Source of the DNA: Sphingobacterium deserti
Lineage (GTDB): Bacteria > Bacteroidota > Bacteroidia > Sphingobacteriales > Sphingobacteriaceae
Reading direction: 5' to 3'
DNA length: 64,000 bases
Assembly: GCF_000757725.1 (NCBI RefSeq)
Contig: NZ_JJMU01000002.1
Span: 186,001 to 250,000, forward strand
Part shown: positions 18,093-27,555 of the stretch, in pieces
Layout of the letters: every line of letters starts with the position of its first letter
How positions within the stretch are numbered: the stretch's first letter is position 1
Notes under the pieces: generated by a model
What the model was told of the DNA's origin: nothing
The model's input: only the letters and a program-made list of their open reading frames with translations
Databases searched by the model: none
Translations under genes and position numbers: made by a program

Positions 18093-19097
18093 TTATGTAT
18101 CACCTTTACCATCGGCGCTATTTGCTTTGCCGAAAGTATTTCCCTTCCTCGAATCTAAATCTGTTTCTGTCTTTACATGTTCATAGCGTGACATGCAGTA
18201 AGCGCTGGCGGGAAGCAACAGAAAGCATAACAAACCTATCCAGAAGCCGGCCAATTTCCCGATAATAAAACTGATGATAAAGACCAATATGGGGTACGAA
18301 AACAACAAGGCAGTAAACAATAGTGAATCATAAAAAATCGTGTCGGCAGTTTTCTTTCGAATGTAATCTCGCCAAAGACGATAAAACCAGAACTGCGTAT
18401 AGTAACCTATCTTGGCAGGAATCCTCAACAAGCGTTGCTCACTATCCGATAACGGAATCGCAGCTAAGGGCTTTTCTGTCATCGCAGCACGCAGGCGCGC
18501 GCGAAGTTCGGCGATCAACGTAGCTGCTTGTATACGATGGTTTTCTATATAATCTGTACTATCTACCGGCGGCAAGGCGGTTATTGCTACTGATTTCGGC
18601 ACGTGCCGAAAGGAATTGTAATTCAGCACGTAGGGTTGCAACTGCAACGGCACCTCTGCGCGATAAGCACGTTCAAGTAGTGAAGTAAGGCCGCCATTCA
18701 TAAAGGGTTGCAGCGCCCAAATATTTAAAGATCGCCCTTCAGGAAATATCAATACGTGCTTGCCGCGTGACAATAAGCGAATACATTCATCAAATGTAAA
18801 ATCATTTTTGACCGCAAACTCTTCGTCGTCGCTTTTCTTGAAGATCGGCAATTGAAACAGGTTTCGCAGAAGCAAGTTCGCTACAGGGTGCCGAAAAATA
18901 TCGCCACGTGTAAGAAACCATATTTCAGCTGGGCAATAAGCAGCAATAACTAACGCATCAAATAGGGAATTTGGGTGATTCGAAACAACCACGGTTGGCC
19001 CGGCATAAGTTGCCAAAGGTAAATGTTGCTGCCGTATATCGGGCGCATACCAGTAAAGGCCTATTCGAACAAAATATTTTAATGCCGTATAAAACAT
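18093..19097 (-). CDS. PlsC-family 1-acylglycerol-3-phosphate acyltransferase
   Basis: A 334-residue membrane-associated acyltransferase for phospholipid synthesis. It shows the HX4D catalytic motif (Asn-His-Pro-Asn-Ser-Leu-Phe-Asp, about residues 40-47) and the glycerol-phosphate-binding Phe-Pro-Glu-Gly-Arg-Ser motif near 119. The C-terminal part has two hydrophobic segments (about 252-300), as in Bacteroidota lysophospholipid acyltransferases that are longer than E. coli PlsC. It is convergent with purL. The exact acceptor cannot be told from the sequence. Confidence 0.85.
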   Translation of the reverse strand: MFYTALKYFVRIGLYWYAPDIRQQHLPLATYAGPTVVVSNHPNSLFDALVIAAYCPAEIWFLTRGDIFRHPVANLLLRNLFQLPIFKKSDDEEFAVKNDFTFDECIRLLSRGKHVLIFPEGRSLNIWALQPFMNGGLTSLLERAYRAEVPLQLQPYVLNYNSFRHVPKSVAITALPPVDSTDYIENHRIQAATLIAELRARLRAAMTEKPLAAIPLSDSEQRLLRIPAKIGYYTQFWFYRLWRDYIRKKTADTIFYDSLLFTALLFSYPILVFIISFIIGKLAGFWIGLLCFLLLPASAYCMSRYEHVKTETDLDSRKGNTFGKANSADGKGDT

Positions 19098-19216
19098 AAA
19101 CCAAACAGACTATAATGTTACAATCGATAGGGACAAGATAGCAAAAAATAGATCTTTTTTTTCGAAACATTTTCGAGCTTTACCTGTAATTTTTACAGAT
19201 GACCAAATAAATATCT

Positions 19217-19609
19217 ATGATACATCCCGATATACTAAAATACAATGCAGAACAAGCTGAAGCTGATCAAACAATCTGTATCCGGCTGGCGCAACATATC
19301 AGCGAGAGCTTACCCGAAGCAGAAAACAAACTTTGGCATGCGCATCCTGTTTGGTTTATAGATCATAACCCTATTGTTGGTTACAGCAAGTTGAAAGATT
19401 CTGTACGACTACTCTTTTGGAGCGGACAGTCGTTCGATGAACCCGGACTCTACACAGAAGGCAAGTTTAAAGCAGCAGAAATTCGGTATAAAGAACTTGG
19501 ACAGATCTGCGAACAGGATCTGGATCGATGGTTGGATAAAGCTCGGGATATACAGTGGGACTACAAAAACATTGTCAAGCGAAAAGGTATCCTTGCACGT
19601 TTAAAATAA
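19217..19609 (+). CDS. DUF1801 domain protein
   Basis: A 130-residue soluble protein of the DUF1801 (YdhG-like) fold. Typical features are the Lys-Leu-Trp-His-Ala-His-Pro-Val-Trp-Phe stretch (about 36-45), the Gly-Tyr-Ser-Lys-Leu-Lys motif and the conserved Phe-Lys-Ala-Ala-Glu-Ile-Arg-Tyr segment. Members are small proteins of unknown function, some related to iron-chaperone-like folds. It is monocistronic, divergent from the acyltransferase gene, with 119 bp between starts. Confidence 0.8.
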   Translation: MIHPDILKYNAEQAEADQTICIRLAQHISESLPEAENKLWHAHPVWFIDHNPIVGYSKLKDSVRLLFWSGQSFDEPGLYTEGKFKAAEIRYKELGQICEQDLDRWLDKARDIQWDYKNIVKRKGILARLK

Positions 19610-19684
19610 AACAGCACTACGATTTTCCTTCAAAAATCATGGCTTACATTTTTCTGTATTAATATTTACTTGTTAATTTGGGAT

Positions 19685-20422
19685 ATGAAGATTATAGGAA
19701 TAATTCCGGCAAGATATGCCTCGTCGCGTTTCCCGGGCAAGCCGTTGGTTGATATCGCTGGCAAATCTATGATACAAAGGGTATACGAACAAGTGAAGAG
19801 TTGTTCAAGTTTAGCTGAAGTAGTCGTGGCGACAGATGACGAGCGTATTGAACAACATGTACGTTCTTTCGCTGGCAATGTGATCTTGACGGCTACAACG
19901 CATGAGTCGGGCACCGATAGATGTGCAGAAGTCATTGCCAAAATCAATGGGTTTGATGTAGCCATTAATGTGCAAGGCGATGAGCCTTTTATCAATCCAT
20001 TGCAAATCGATTTGCTTTGTTCATTGTTTACAGACCCTAAAACGGAAATAGGGACGCTAGTAAAAAAGATAGAAAACCAAGATGATCTCTTTAGTGAAAA
20101 CACCCCTAAAGTAATTGTAAACAGTGAACAGCAAGCGCTTTACTTTTCTCGGCAGACCATTCCTTTTTTGCGCGGGGTAGATCATTCCGAATGGCTAGGT
20201 AAACACATTTTTTATAAACATATTGGTATATATGGGTACCGCGTGGAGGTGCTGAAAGAGATAACCAAACTACCGCTTTCCTCATTAGAAAAGGCGGAAG
20301 CATTAGAACAGCTTCGTTGGATAGAAAATGGTTACCATGTCAAGGTTGCCCAAACAGAATTTGACACAATAGCAGTAGACCGTCCAGAGGATCTGGAAAC
20401 TATTCGTAAAACTTATTTTTAG
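19685..20422 (+). CDS. kdsB: 3-deoxy-manno-octulosonate cytidylyltransferase
   Basis: A 245-residue CMP-Kdo synthetase that activates Kdo with CTP for lipopolysaccharide core assembly. The start at 19685 gives the usual N-terminus (Met-Lys-Ile-Ile-Gly-Ile-Ile-Pro-Ala-Arg-Tyr). Conserved motifs include Ser-Ser-Arg-Phe-Pro-Gly-Lys-Pro-Leu, the Asn-Val-Gln-Gly-Asp-Glu-Pro-Phe metal/nucleotide site and the C-terminal Glu-x-Leu-Arg-Trp. A near-match -7 box (TTAATTTG, 19673-19680) ends 4 nt before this ATG, so the mRNA may be leaderless. Confidence 0.95.
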   Translation: MKIIGIIPARYASSRFPGKPLVDIAGKSMIQRVYEQVKSCSSLAEVVVATDDERIEQHVRSFAGNVILTATTHESGTDRCAEVIAKINGFDVAINVQGDEPFINPLQIDLLCSLFTDPKTEIGTLVKKIENQDDLFSENTPKVIVNSEQQALYFSRQTIPFLRGVDHSEWLGKHIFYKHIGIYGYRVEVLKEITKLPLSSLEKAEALEQLRWIENGYHVKVAQTEFDTIAVDRPEDLETIRKTYF

Positions 20423-20479
20423 TTACCAGCATTTGCATGAACGCAGCGGAGCTCCCGCCGTTGCTGAAATGGAATACAA

Positions 20480-21130
20480 TTAGCTTTTCATTTCAACGAC
20501 GGCATCCCCCACTACAGCGAAGATTCGATTTTCCTGCTGCTTTTGGATTATGTAGAGGCCTGTCCAGCGACCAAATGCGGGAAGTGTAAGCACTCTCCCA
20601 TCCAAATAAAAGCAAGGTAGTTTGTAGTATTGTCGACCACGCAGCGCAACTTCACAGCCGGGGTGGATATGGCCTACCATATTGTAAAGGCCTGCATCCA
20701 GATGTTTGATAGGTTCATGCGACAAGACAACACCTTCCGAAAGAAGTATATAGTCTTTAACCTGAATAATCGATTTTTGCAAAATCGCTTCAGGTAAGAT
20801 GTCGTGGTTGCCTAGGGTCAATGTAAATTTAATGTTGGGAAATCGAAGCAAGAAAACTTGAAACTGATCCCATTCATAGTTCCAGACGGAATGAAACAAA
20901 TCCCCTAAAAAAACAACATGGCTAACCTGCAAATCACGAATAAGCATCGCTAAACGCCCAAACTCCTCTTCTAGCTGCATAGGTGGCACAAAAAGACCTT
21001 CTTTTCTGAAGTGTCCCAACTTACCGATATGCCAGTCAGATACCACAACCATTTCATGTTCTGGAATATAGGCAACCTTTTGCGGCAACAGGAAAATTTC
21101 CAAACCATTCAACACCAATTTTTTCGCCAT
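20480..21130 (-). CDS. pdeM: Ligase-associated DNA damage response endonuclease PdeM (MPE)
   Basis: A 216-residue calcineurin-like metallophosphoesterase. The metal-binding motifs are in order: Asp-Trp-His (about 32-34), Gly-Asp-Leu-Phe-His, Gly-Asn-His-Asp, Ser-His-Glu-Pro and Gly-His-Ile-His-Pro-Gly. It is the last gene of the exonuclease-ligase-helicase-phosphoesterase operon, and its start overlaps the helicase stop by one base. In the characterised Pseudomonas putida system the homolog is a manganese-dependent phosphodiesterase and DNA endonuclease. The same role is inferred here. Confidence 0.93.
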   Translation of the reverse strand: MAKKLVLNGLEIFLLPQKVAYIPEHEMVVVSDWHIGKLGHFRKEGLFVPPMQLEEEFGRLAMLIRDLQVSHVVFLGDLFHSVWNYEWDQFQVFLLRFPNIKFTLTLGNHDILPEAILQKSIIQVKDYILLSEGVVLSHEPIKHLDAGLYNMVGHIHPGCEVALRGRQYYKLPCFYLDGRVLTLPAFGRWTGLYIIQKQQENRIFAVVGDAVVEMKS

Positions 21131-23589
21131 TACTCAATTTTTCCTTCCAATTGCAATTTTAACAGTTCCAATCGGCTTTGCCAATCTTCATTGCTATATT
21201 TTTCACGGAAGGACTCGGAAAAGATTGGAAAAGAAAACGGCGTTAGCTGTTTTGGGAACGCCAAAATGATCGCGTGGTTGGCAATACGCTCAAACGCAAG
21301 CTGCATCCTACCTTCTTCAAGTTGGAAATCAAACACCTCATCGTAGGCTTCGCGCAGGAGCAGATTATCCGGATCATAATCTTCAAACACAGAAAAAAAC
21401 AGTCCTGCATTGGCCTGCAGGTGTTTTGCCTTCATCGCTTTGCCGGGGTAACCTTGAAAGATAAGGCCGGCAATCCCAGCGATGTCGCGAAACCGTCGCC
21501 GCGCCATTTCCTGTACATTGATACCGGCGGTGATATCTTGGTGCAGTCCCTGCGGTGACAGCAAGTTCTTTATTTGCACATCGTCCATCTCATACTTCGT
21601 TGCCGACAGCAATTCAAAACCATATTCATTACTCGCTATGCTGAATGTGGCTGGCTTAATCTTACCCAAGCGATAAGCTAATACCTGCGCCATTCCCTCA
21701 TGAACCAATTTACCATCGAAAGGATAAACAAAAAGGTGGTAACCATATTTAGTGGATACATATTCAACCAGCAGTTCATCTTCCCGCGGTAAGCCCGACC
21801 TTTTTTCTTGCTCTTTAAACAGTGGCCGCAGGAAACTGACCTCCTTACTGACTTGACGCGATTGGTGTATGCTTTTAAAGCTGTGCCGAATGGCGACGCC
21901 CAGATCGGGCGATATCGAAAAGCGACCGCCCATCCAAGACGGAACAACCCCCTTAGACTTTGTCGTCGGCCGAACGACAACCTCCATATTGCGAACGTGA
22001 AGCAGTTCCAACTGTCTTCCCGAAAACCAAAACACGTCTCCGGTATTGAGTTTAGATATAAAAGATTCTTCAATGGAACCTAGGTATTTACCGGACATAA
22101 ACTTCACTTTCATCATAGCATCTGACACGATAGCGCCAATACTCAAACGGTGCCGCATAGCAAGTTTGCGTGACTCTACCTTGTAGCGGCCATCGTCTAA
22201 AACTAATCGATGAAAATCATCGTATGCGCTTAAGCTTTTTCCACCATGTATAAGCATGGATAGGCATTCGTCGAATTCTTTTCTGCTGAGGGATGCAAAG
22301 CAATGCGTGGTACTCACTTCCGTAAAAATCTCGTCAGCCATAAAGCCATCGCCCACCGCGAGGGTCATCAAGTATTGAATCAAGACATCGAAACTCCGAA
22401 TATAGGGAATACGCTGTTCGATAATTTGTTCTTTTACGGCATACTTTAGGGAGTCGCCTTCAATGATTTCTAGCGAGTTTGTAGGGACATAATAAATATA
22501 CGACGTTTCATGTGGACGGTGCCCGGAGCGCCCTGCACGTTGTAAAAATCGAGCTACACCTTTTGGCGAACCTACCTGTATGACACAATCTACGGGCCGA
22601 AAATCTACCCCGAGATCTAAACTGCTCGTACATACCACTGCTTTCAGCCGCCCCTCGTGGAGCGCATCTTCCACCCACAGCCTTACTTCGTCGCTCAGCG
22701 AGCCATGGTGGATGGCCAAGATACCAGCAAACTCCGGATAGTGCATGATAATCTGCTGATACCAAATCTCCGACTGAGAACGTGTATTTGTAAATATTAA
22801 GGTAGATTTATGGCTGTTCACAATGTCGATAACCTTATCCAGCAACCGTATACCGAGATGCCCCGCCCACGGAAACTTCTCTAGGCTATCGGGCAAAACG
22901 GTTTCTATCTTAATTTGCTTCTTAAGATCTGCGCGTACCATTACGCCGCTATGGTTTACACCCAGCAGAATCTCCTGCGCCTGCTCGAGGTTGCCGATGG
23001 TAGCGGATATTCCCCATATTTTCAAGCGCGGGTTGATCGCTTTTATTCTGCTGAGGGCCAGCTCTACCAATACACCTCGCTTACTACCCAGCAGTTCGTG
23101 CCATTCATCAATGACGATAAATTCCAATTGGCTAAAATAATCGGTGGCACCTTTGGAAGCCAGCAACAGATGCACACTTTCCGGCGTGGTAATCAAGGCC
23201 TGCGGTGGCGACTTACGTTGTTTTTGGCGCTGGCTGAGGCTGGTATCACCAGTACGAAGCTCGATCTTATAATCCAACTCCAAATCTGCACTTACCTGGT
23301 TCGTTGCTTTGTATATTTCTTTAGACAATGCACGCAATGGAGTAATCCAAAGCGCATGCAGCTTCGTTTGTCGGGCCTTTGCCTTGCGTTTCTGGTAGGC
23401 GCTATCTTCGTAGTAGTGCGCAAGCACGCCAAACCAGATTGCAAAAGTCTTCCCAAAGCCAGTTGGCGCATTCAGTAAGCCTGACTTTCCTTTGGCAATG
23501 GATTTCCATGCGTCACGTTGAAATTTATGAGGCTCCCACCCCTGGTTGTGGAACCATACGTCAGCGAATTGATTCATCTCTCTCAGCAA
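21130..23589 (-). CDS. Ligase-associated Lhr-like DEXH-box helicase
   Basis: An 819-residue superfamily 2 helicase of the Lhr-Core type that unwinds DNA 3' to 5'. Walker A is Ala-Pro-Thr-Gly-Phe-Gly-Lys-Thr (about 40-47), motif II Asp-Glu-Trp-His, motif III Ser-Ala-Thr-Ile-Gly-Asn, and motif VI Gln-Arg-Ala-Gly-Arg-Ser-Gly-His-Arg. The C-terminal third matches the winged-helix and Lhr-specific domains of this family. The start codon lies 29 bp inside the 3' end of the ligase gene, so translation is coupled; Met5 is an alternative start. Confidence 0.94.
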   Translation of the reverse strand: MLREMNQFADVWFHNQGWEPHKFQRDAWKSIAKGKSGLLNAPTGFGKTFAIWFGVLAHYYEDSAYQKRKAKARQTKLHALWITPLRALSKEIYKATNQVSADLELDYKIELRTGDTSLSQRQKQRKSPPQALITTPESVHLLLASKGATDYFSQLEFIVIDEWHELLGSKRGVLVELALSRIKAINPRLKIWGISATIGNLEQAQEILLGVNHSGVMVRADLKKQIKIETVLPDSLEKFPWAGHLGIRLLDKVIDIVNSHKSTLIFTNTRSQSEIWYQQIIMHYPEFAGILAIHHGSLSDEVRLWVEDALHEGRLKAVVCTSSLDLGVDFRPVDCVIQVGSPKGVARFLQRAGRSGHRPHETSYIYYVPTNSLEIIEGDSLKYAVKEQIIEQRIPYIRSFDVLIQYLMTLAVGDGFMADEIFTEVSTTHCFASLSRKEFDECLSMLIHGGKSLSAYDDFHRLVLDDGRYKVESRKLAMRHRLSIGAIVSDAMMKVKFMSGKYLGSIEESFISKLNTGDVFWFSGRQLELLHVRNMEVVVRPTTKSKGVVPSWMGGRFSISPDLGVAIRHSFKSIHQSRQVSKEVSFLRPLFKEQEKRSGLPREDELLVEYVSTKYGYHLFVYPFDGKLVHEGMAQVLAYRLGKIKPATFSIASNEYGFELLSATKYEMDDVQIKNLLSPQGLHQDITAGINVQEMARRRFRDIAGIAGLIFQGYPGKAMKAKHLQANAGLFFSVFEDYDPDNLLLREAYDEVFDFQLEEGRMQLAFERIANHAIILAFPKQLTPFSFPIFSESFREKYSNEDWQSRLELLKLQLEGKIE

Positions 23590-25174
23590 TCAAATTTAAC
23601 AAATCGTCCTTGCTATTTGCTTCACTGGCCGGCTTATCCTGCCTCCAGCGCAAGATGCGCGGGAACCGAAGCGCCACACCAGACTTATGTCGCGTGCTCA
23701 GGTTAATGCCTTCGAATGCCAGCTCAAACACCAACGTGGGTGTGACGCTACGTACGGGTCCGAATTTTTCAATTGTATTGCGCTTTATCCAGTTATCAAT
23801 TACATGAAGCTCTTTGTCGGTGAGCCCGGAATAAGCCTTTGCAAAGGGCACAAGCTCGCCGCCATCCCAAACGGCGAATGTATAGTCCGTAAATAAATTG
23901 GCTCTCCGTCCGTGGCCGGATTGCGCGTAGATGAGTACACCATCGATAGTCATCGGATCTGTCTTCCATTTCCACCAGTTGCCCCGCTTACGGCCTACTT
24001 CGTACAAACTATCCTGATGCTTTAGCATTAAGCCTTCAGACTGGTAGGTCCGGGCTTCTTTTCGGTAGCTTTCTGCGGCGGTCCAATCGTCGAAATCCAG
24101 CCTCTGCGATAGTTTTAACACATGGCTCACCGGGTAATTACTCAACAGCAACTCCAATTGCTTTCTCCTTTCGCTCAACGGCCAGTTTCGGATATCATTC
24201 CCCTCCCACTCTAGCAAATCATAGCATACCATTACTAAAGGCGCGGCTAACAAGCTATTTTTGGATATATTTTTACGCCCAATTCGGGTTTGCATAACAG
24301 CAAAATCCATCGGCTTGTCATCCTTCCAAGGAATCACTTCACCATCGATCACGGTGCCATCCGGCAAAATATCCCTCAAAGGTTCAAACTCAACAAATTT
24401 CTCTGTCATCAAATCCTCTCCTCGACTCCAAACAAACAATTCCCCTTTCCGTACAATAAGCTGTCCGCGAATGCCGTCCAACTTGGCCTCTATCACCCAA
24501 TCGTTAATGGCTCCAAGGTCATCCGGATCTTTGTCTAAAGCATATGCCAGATAAAAAGGGTAAGGTAGGAAATGCTTCGTTTCTTGCACATTCTCTTGGA
24601 AAAGAGATTCCATTGTTTCTTCAAATGGCGTCCACTTTCCCATCAAGCGATGCTCGATTTCTGTTTCTTCCATATCCAAATAGCTGGCAACGGCCTTTAC
24701 AACAAGTTTTCTTGAAACACCTACCCGCAGATTTCCGGTCAACAATTTATTGAACAGGAAGAGTGCCGTTCCCTGAAGTTGCGCCCAATAACCGATAACG
24801 ATGTCGCGTTGTTCGGGCGATGAAAGATTTCGCATCAGGATAATATCTTCAAATATTTTACGCAGTGAGGTGTCGACATATGTAGACTTAGCAGCTACCA
24901 CGGGCAGAATGAGGGATATAGTTTCCGCCAAATCTCCTACGATGTAATAGCTTTCTTCGATCAGCCATAAGGGTATTTGCGACTGTTCGGACGCCCACAA
25001 CCGAAGATCTGTTGTTTTGACCGGTCGTTTAGGCTTATTTCCGATCAATACCGCTATGGCAAATAGCTTATCTTCCTCGCGGGATTCCTGCAGAAATTGG
25101 GCGATTGCACTGACTTTTGCCGATGTCTTCGTGGTGCTATCAATAGCTTCAAACAAATGCTCAAAATCTCTCAT
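23561..25174 (-). CDS. ATP-dependent DNA ligase
   Basis: A 537-residue ligase that seals DNA nicks using ATP. It has an N-terminal helical DNA-binding domain, then the nucleotidyltransferase core with motif I Lys231-Leu-Asp-Gly, motif III Ser-Arg-Gly, motif IV Asp-Gly-Glu-Val, motif V Ser-Glu-Gly-Leu-Met-Leu-Lys, and a C-terminal OB fold with the Trp-Trp-Lys-Trp-Lys motif. Its 5' end overlaps the exonuclease stop by 4 bp and its 3' end overlaps the helicase start. It belongs to the repair operon and is additional to the NAD-dependent replicative ligase, which is not in this window. Confidence 0.95.
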   Translation of the reverse strand: MRDFEHLFEAIDSTTKTSAKVSAIAQFLQESREEDKLFAIAVLIGNKPKRPVKTTDLRLWASEQSQIPLWLIEESYYIVGDLAETISLILPVVAAKSTYVDTSLRKIFEDIILMRNLSSPEQRDIVIGYWAQLQGTALFLFNKLLTGNLRVGVSRKLVVKAVASYLDMEETEIEHRLMGKWTPFEETMESLFQENVQETKHFLPYPFYLAYALDKDPDDLGAINDWVIEAKLDGIRGQLIVRKGELFVWSRGEDLMTEKFVEFEPLRDILPDGTVIDGEVIPWKDDKPMDFAVMQTRIGRKNISKNSLLAAPLVMVCYDLLEWEGNDIRNWPLSERRKQLELLLSNYPVSHVLKLSQRLDFDDWTAAESYRKEARTYQSEGLMLKHQDSLYEVGRKRGNWWKWKTDPMTIDGVLIYAQSGHGRRANLFTDYTFAVWDGGELVPFAKAYSGLTDKELHVIDNWIKRNTIEKFGPVRSVTPTLVFELAFEGINLSTRHKSGVALRFPRILRWRQDKPASEANSKDDLLNLIAERDESIR

Positions 25175-26172
25175 ACATTTTCCTCCTCCGCATCATTGTA
25201 CAATGTTTTAAAGATGGATCCACCAATGCCATATTCCTCACGCACCCATTTGCTAAAGTTGTGCTCATAGCCGTGGGTAACATAAACATGCTTAGCCTGG
25301 GTTTGGACGACAGCCTGATTGAGTTGTCTCCAGTCGCAATGATCGGACAGCGGAAAACCTCGATCAACACCTTTTCGCCTTCGCGCGCCGCGCAGCTGCA
25401 TCCAGCCGCTACACATAGCAATGCGGTAAGGCTTTAGGCTGCGCAGCCATGGGGTATCCATAGCCGAAGGTGGAGCCACAATGAGCGCCCCTCGAATTTG
25501 GTCACGTTTGACGTCTGCGGTAATGCGGGTACCCGCAAAAGTATAACCTACTTCGCTTAGCGCATTATTGACATTGTCGACCGCTCCATGCAGGAATATC
25601 GGACCAATGCTTTCATCAGCATGTGCTATAATGTTTTGAGCCTTTCCCAAAGCGTAGCCCAACAAAACTGTATTTATGCCTTCTGCGGCATTTGATCGCC
25701 ACCAGTCGTTCATATCGGCGTAAATAGAGGCATTGGAAGGGAAATGATAAACGGGCAGACCAAAGGTGCTTTCGGTAATGAGGTGATCGCATTTTACTAA
25801 GGTATAAGTCTGGCTCACGCCATCCGGCTCAAGCTTGTAATCGCCCGTAAACAACCATACCTCTCCTTGGTATTCCATTCGTATCTGGGCCGAGCCAATA
25901 ATATGCCCGGCCGGGTGAAAAGATATTTTCACACCATTTATTTCCATCACTTCCTCGTATGCAACCCCCTGCACAGAATTCTCCACCCCCAATCGTAAGC
26001 GAAGGATTGGCACCGTATGGTGGTGGCAGATGTAATGAGACATGCCCCAACGCATGTGGTCGCTATGTCCATGCGTTATCAAGGCCGTACGCACAGGCTT
26101 CCAAGGATCGATGTAAAAATCGCCCTGCTTGCAGTAGAGGCCATACTCATTTACTGACAATAAATTCATCAA
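25171..26172 (-). CDS. Ligase-associated MBL-fold DNA exonuclease
   Basis: A 333-residue metallo-beta-lactamase-fold nuclease of the SNM1/beta-CASP-like repair group. The metal site shows Thr-His-Gly-His-Ser-Asp-His (about 33-39), Gly-His-Ile-Ile-Gly-Ser and Thr-Gly-Asp-Tyr-Lys, with a C-terminal His-Gly. It is the first gene of the four-gene minus-strand operon, so it shares promoter control with the ligase, helicase and phosphoesterase. Homologs in Pseudomonas are described as DNA exonucleases; the activity here is inferred. Confidence 0.93.
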   Translation of the reverse strand: MMNLLSVNEYGLYCKQGDFYIDPWKPVRTALITHGHSDHMRWGMSHYICHHHTVPILRLRLGVENSVQGVAYEEVMEINGVKISFHPAGHIIGSAQIRMEYQGEVWLFTGDYKLEPDGVSQTYTLVKCDHLITESTFGLPVYHFPSNASIYADMNDWWRSNAAEGINTVLLGYALGKAQNIIAHADESIGPIFLHGAVDNVNNALSEVGYTFAGTRITADVKRDQIRGALIVAPPSAMDTPWLRSLKPYRIAMCSGWMQLRGARRRKGVDRGFPLSDHCDWRQLNQAVVQTQAKHVYVTHGYEHNFSKWVREEYGIGGSIFKTLYNDAEEENV

Positions 26173-26481
26173 CCGGTAATTTTCTTTATGTACACTCGCT
26201 TTTACAGCGAACAGCTCCGGCCGTAAAATAGTTTTGATTATCTTTGTTCAGCGTATCGATGTTTTTTCGACATCTTATATTAGTCCAATTTGCTTTCAAT
26301 AAACGCTTCACTCAAATGCGGTAATACTTGAATCCGAAAATGCATGTATCGGCCAAAAGTTTTTCATGGAAGTACCTTATACCTATGTGTACATTTGAAA
26401 GTTAAGGTTAAAGAAATGAAAAATAGTAGGTTTCAGCAAAATTCGCAAAAAGAATAAAGCTTTATTTTACCATAATATTCG
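26173..26481. other. Intergenic region at left edge of peptide island
   Basis: 309 bp without a supported gene, AT-rich and lying between the repair operon start and the TlpA gene end. A TATCTTTG box occurs on the plus strand at 26239-26246 but has no plus-strand gene after it. A palindromic AATAAAGCTTTATT near 26452-26465 with T residues beyond it on the minus strand may act as a weak terminator for the TlpA gene. Confidence 0.5.
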
Positions 26482-27555
26482 TCAACGACCAGATAAATCT
26501 TTCTTCAAAAAATATTCTAGCTTTGACAAATTAACATCCGTTTGCAGGATCTTCCCGTTCTCATCAAGAAGTAGATATCTAGGGAATTGGTTTACCTTTA
26601 GTTTCTTAGTCTCCACCCCTTCCACATCTAGGAAATGCTGCCAAGAAATATTCATTTCTTCAATAACAGCTTTCCATTTGTTTTTGGTAGTCTCCGGATC
26701 TATGGAAATCCCGACAATCTCAAAACCATGTGGCGCATATGTATCATAAAGACTTTTTAGTTTCGGAATAGATTCAATACAAGGCTTACAGAAACTAAAC
26801 CAGAAATCAATAAGTATCAATTTTCCTTTCGGCAGTACAAAAGAGACATTGTTTCCGTCTAAGGTTTCTACTGATATTTTGGGAAAATCATTTCCTTCTT
26901 TAATGGGAGCATTTTCAAAATCATAGTTTAACTTTGACCAAATGGGGCTTTTCTTTACTGATTGATCAAATAAGGATAGCGTACTTTGTCCTAAATTACT
27001 GTAACCAAGAAAATGGAAGCGTTGAGCCAAAATCCACAATGAAACAAATGACTTATTATTTTCTTTCGTATACCCGTAAAGAAATGTATCTAATTTATTA
27101 AAATCTTGATATAGCAAATTTGTGAGATAGTCCTCATCAAAAACACCTAATCTTTTCGCAGCCTGTAGCTTAAAAGATTTTTCATACTCAGATGCTGTAT
27201 GCCCATCAACAGTACTCGCCTGCCAAACATTATAATTTATTTTTATGTTTTTCGTGTTATTATCGAAAAAAAACAGTTTGGGACGAATAAACATCTTTCC
27301 CCTATCTGAAGCTAATAGACTAAAGTAGAGTTGAGGATACTTAAAATTATTATCCAGAGTAAAAAGACCATCATTGATATTGGTCTTAAAATTATTTCGC
27401 TCATAATACGATTCTGGGATACCTTCTGAAAAAAACAATAAAGTATCATTCTTCTTATAATCTACAAAACTTCCCTCTATTGTCGTTTTCTCCTGCGATA
27501 GACAATAGAGGGAAATATGCATAGTCATAAAAAGCAATAAGCTTTTCATTATCAT
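26482..27555 (-). CDS. TlpA-like thioredoxin-domain protein
   Basis: A 357-residue exported protein. The N-terminal signal (about 1-20) ends near Cys-Leu-Ser-Gln, a beta-rich domain of about 200 residues follows, and the C-terminal AhpC/TlpA thioredoxin domain carries Cys-Lys-Pro-Cys in Phe-Cys-Lys-Pro-Cys-Ile-Glu-Ser, with a cis-Pro loop (Phe-Pro-Arg-Tyr). Such TlpA/ResA-like proteins reduce or isomerise disulfides in the envelope. It starts with ATG overlapping the TGA of the cysteine-rich precursor peptide gene, so the two are co-translated. That suggests the peptide or its partner is a redox substrate. Confidence 0.88.
   Translation of the reverse strand: MIMKSLLLFMTMHISLYCLSQEKTTIEGSFVDYKKNDTLLFFSEGIPESYYERNNFKTNINDGLFTLDNNFKYPQLYFSLLASDRGKMFIRPKLFFFDNNTKNIKINYNVWQASTVDGHTASEYEKSFKLQAAKRLGVFDEDYLTNLLYQDFNKLDTFLYGYTKENNKSFVSLWILAQRFHFLGYSNLGQSTLSLFDQSVKKSPIWSKLNYDFENAPIKEGNDFPKISVETLDGNNVSFVLPKGKLILIDFWFSFCKPCIESIPKLKSLYDTYAPHGFEIVGISIDPETTKNKWKAVIEEMNISWQHFLDVEGVETKKLKVNQFPRYLLLDENGKILQTDVNLSKLEYFLKKDLSGR

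Noticed and set aside
20423..20479. GC-rich inverted repeat between kdsB and pdeM
   Set aside because: The stem is imperfect and has no T-run, so it is not a convincing terminator.
22508..22765. 85-codon and similar frames antisense to the helicase
   Set aside because: They lie fully inside a well conserved coding gene on the same strand in another frame and have no motifs.
23379..23807. 142-codon plus-strand frame across the ligase-helicase junction
   Set aside because: It is antisense to two conserved genes, with low-complexity composition typical of a shadow ORF.
26239..26246. Perfect -7 box on the plus strand near the exonuclease gene
   Set aside because: No plus-strand gene follows within a reasonable distance; such 8-mers occur by chance in AT-rich DNA.
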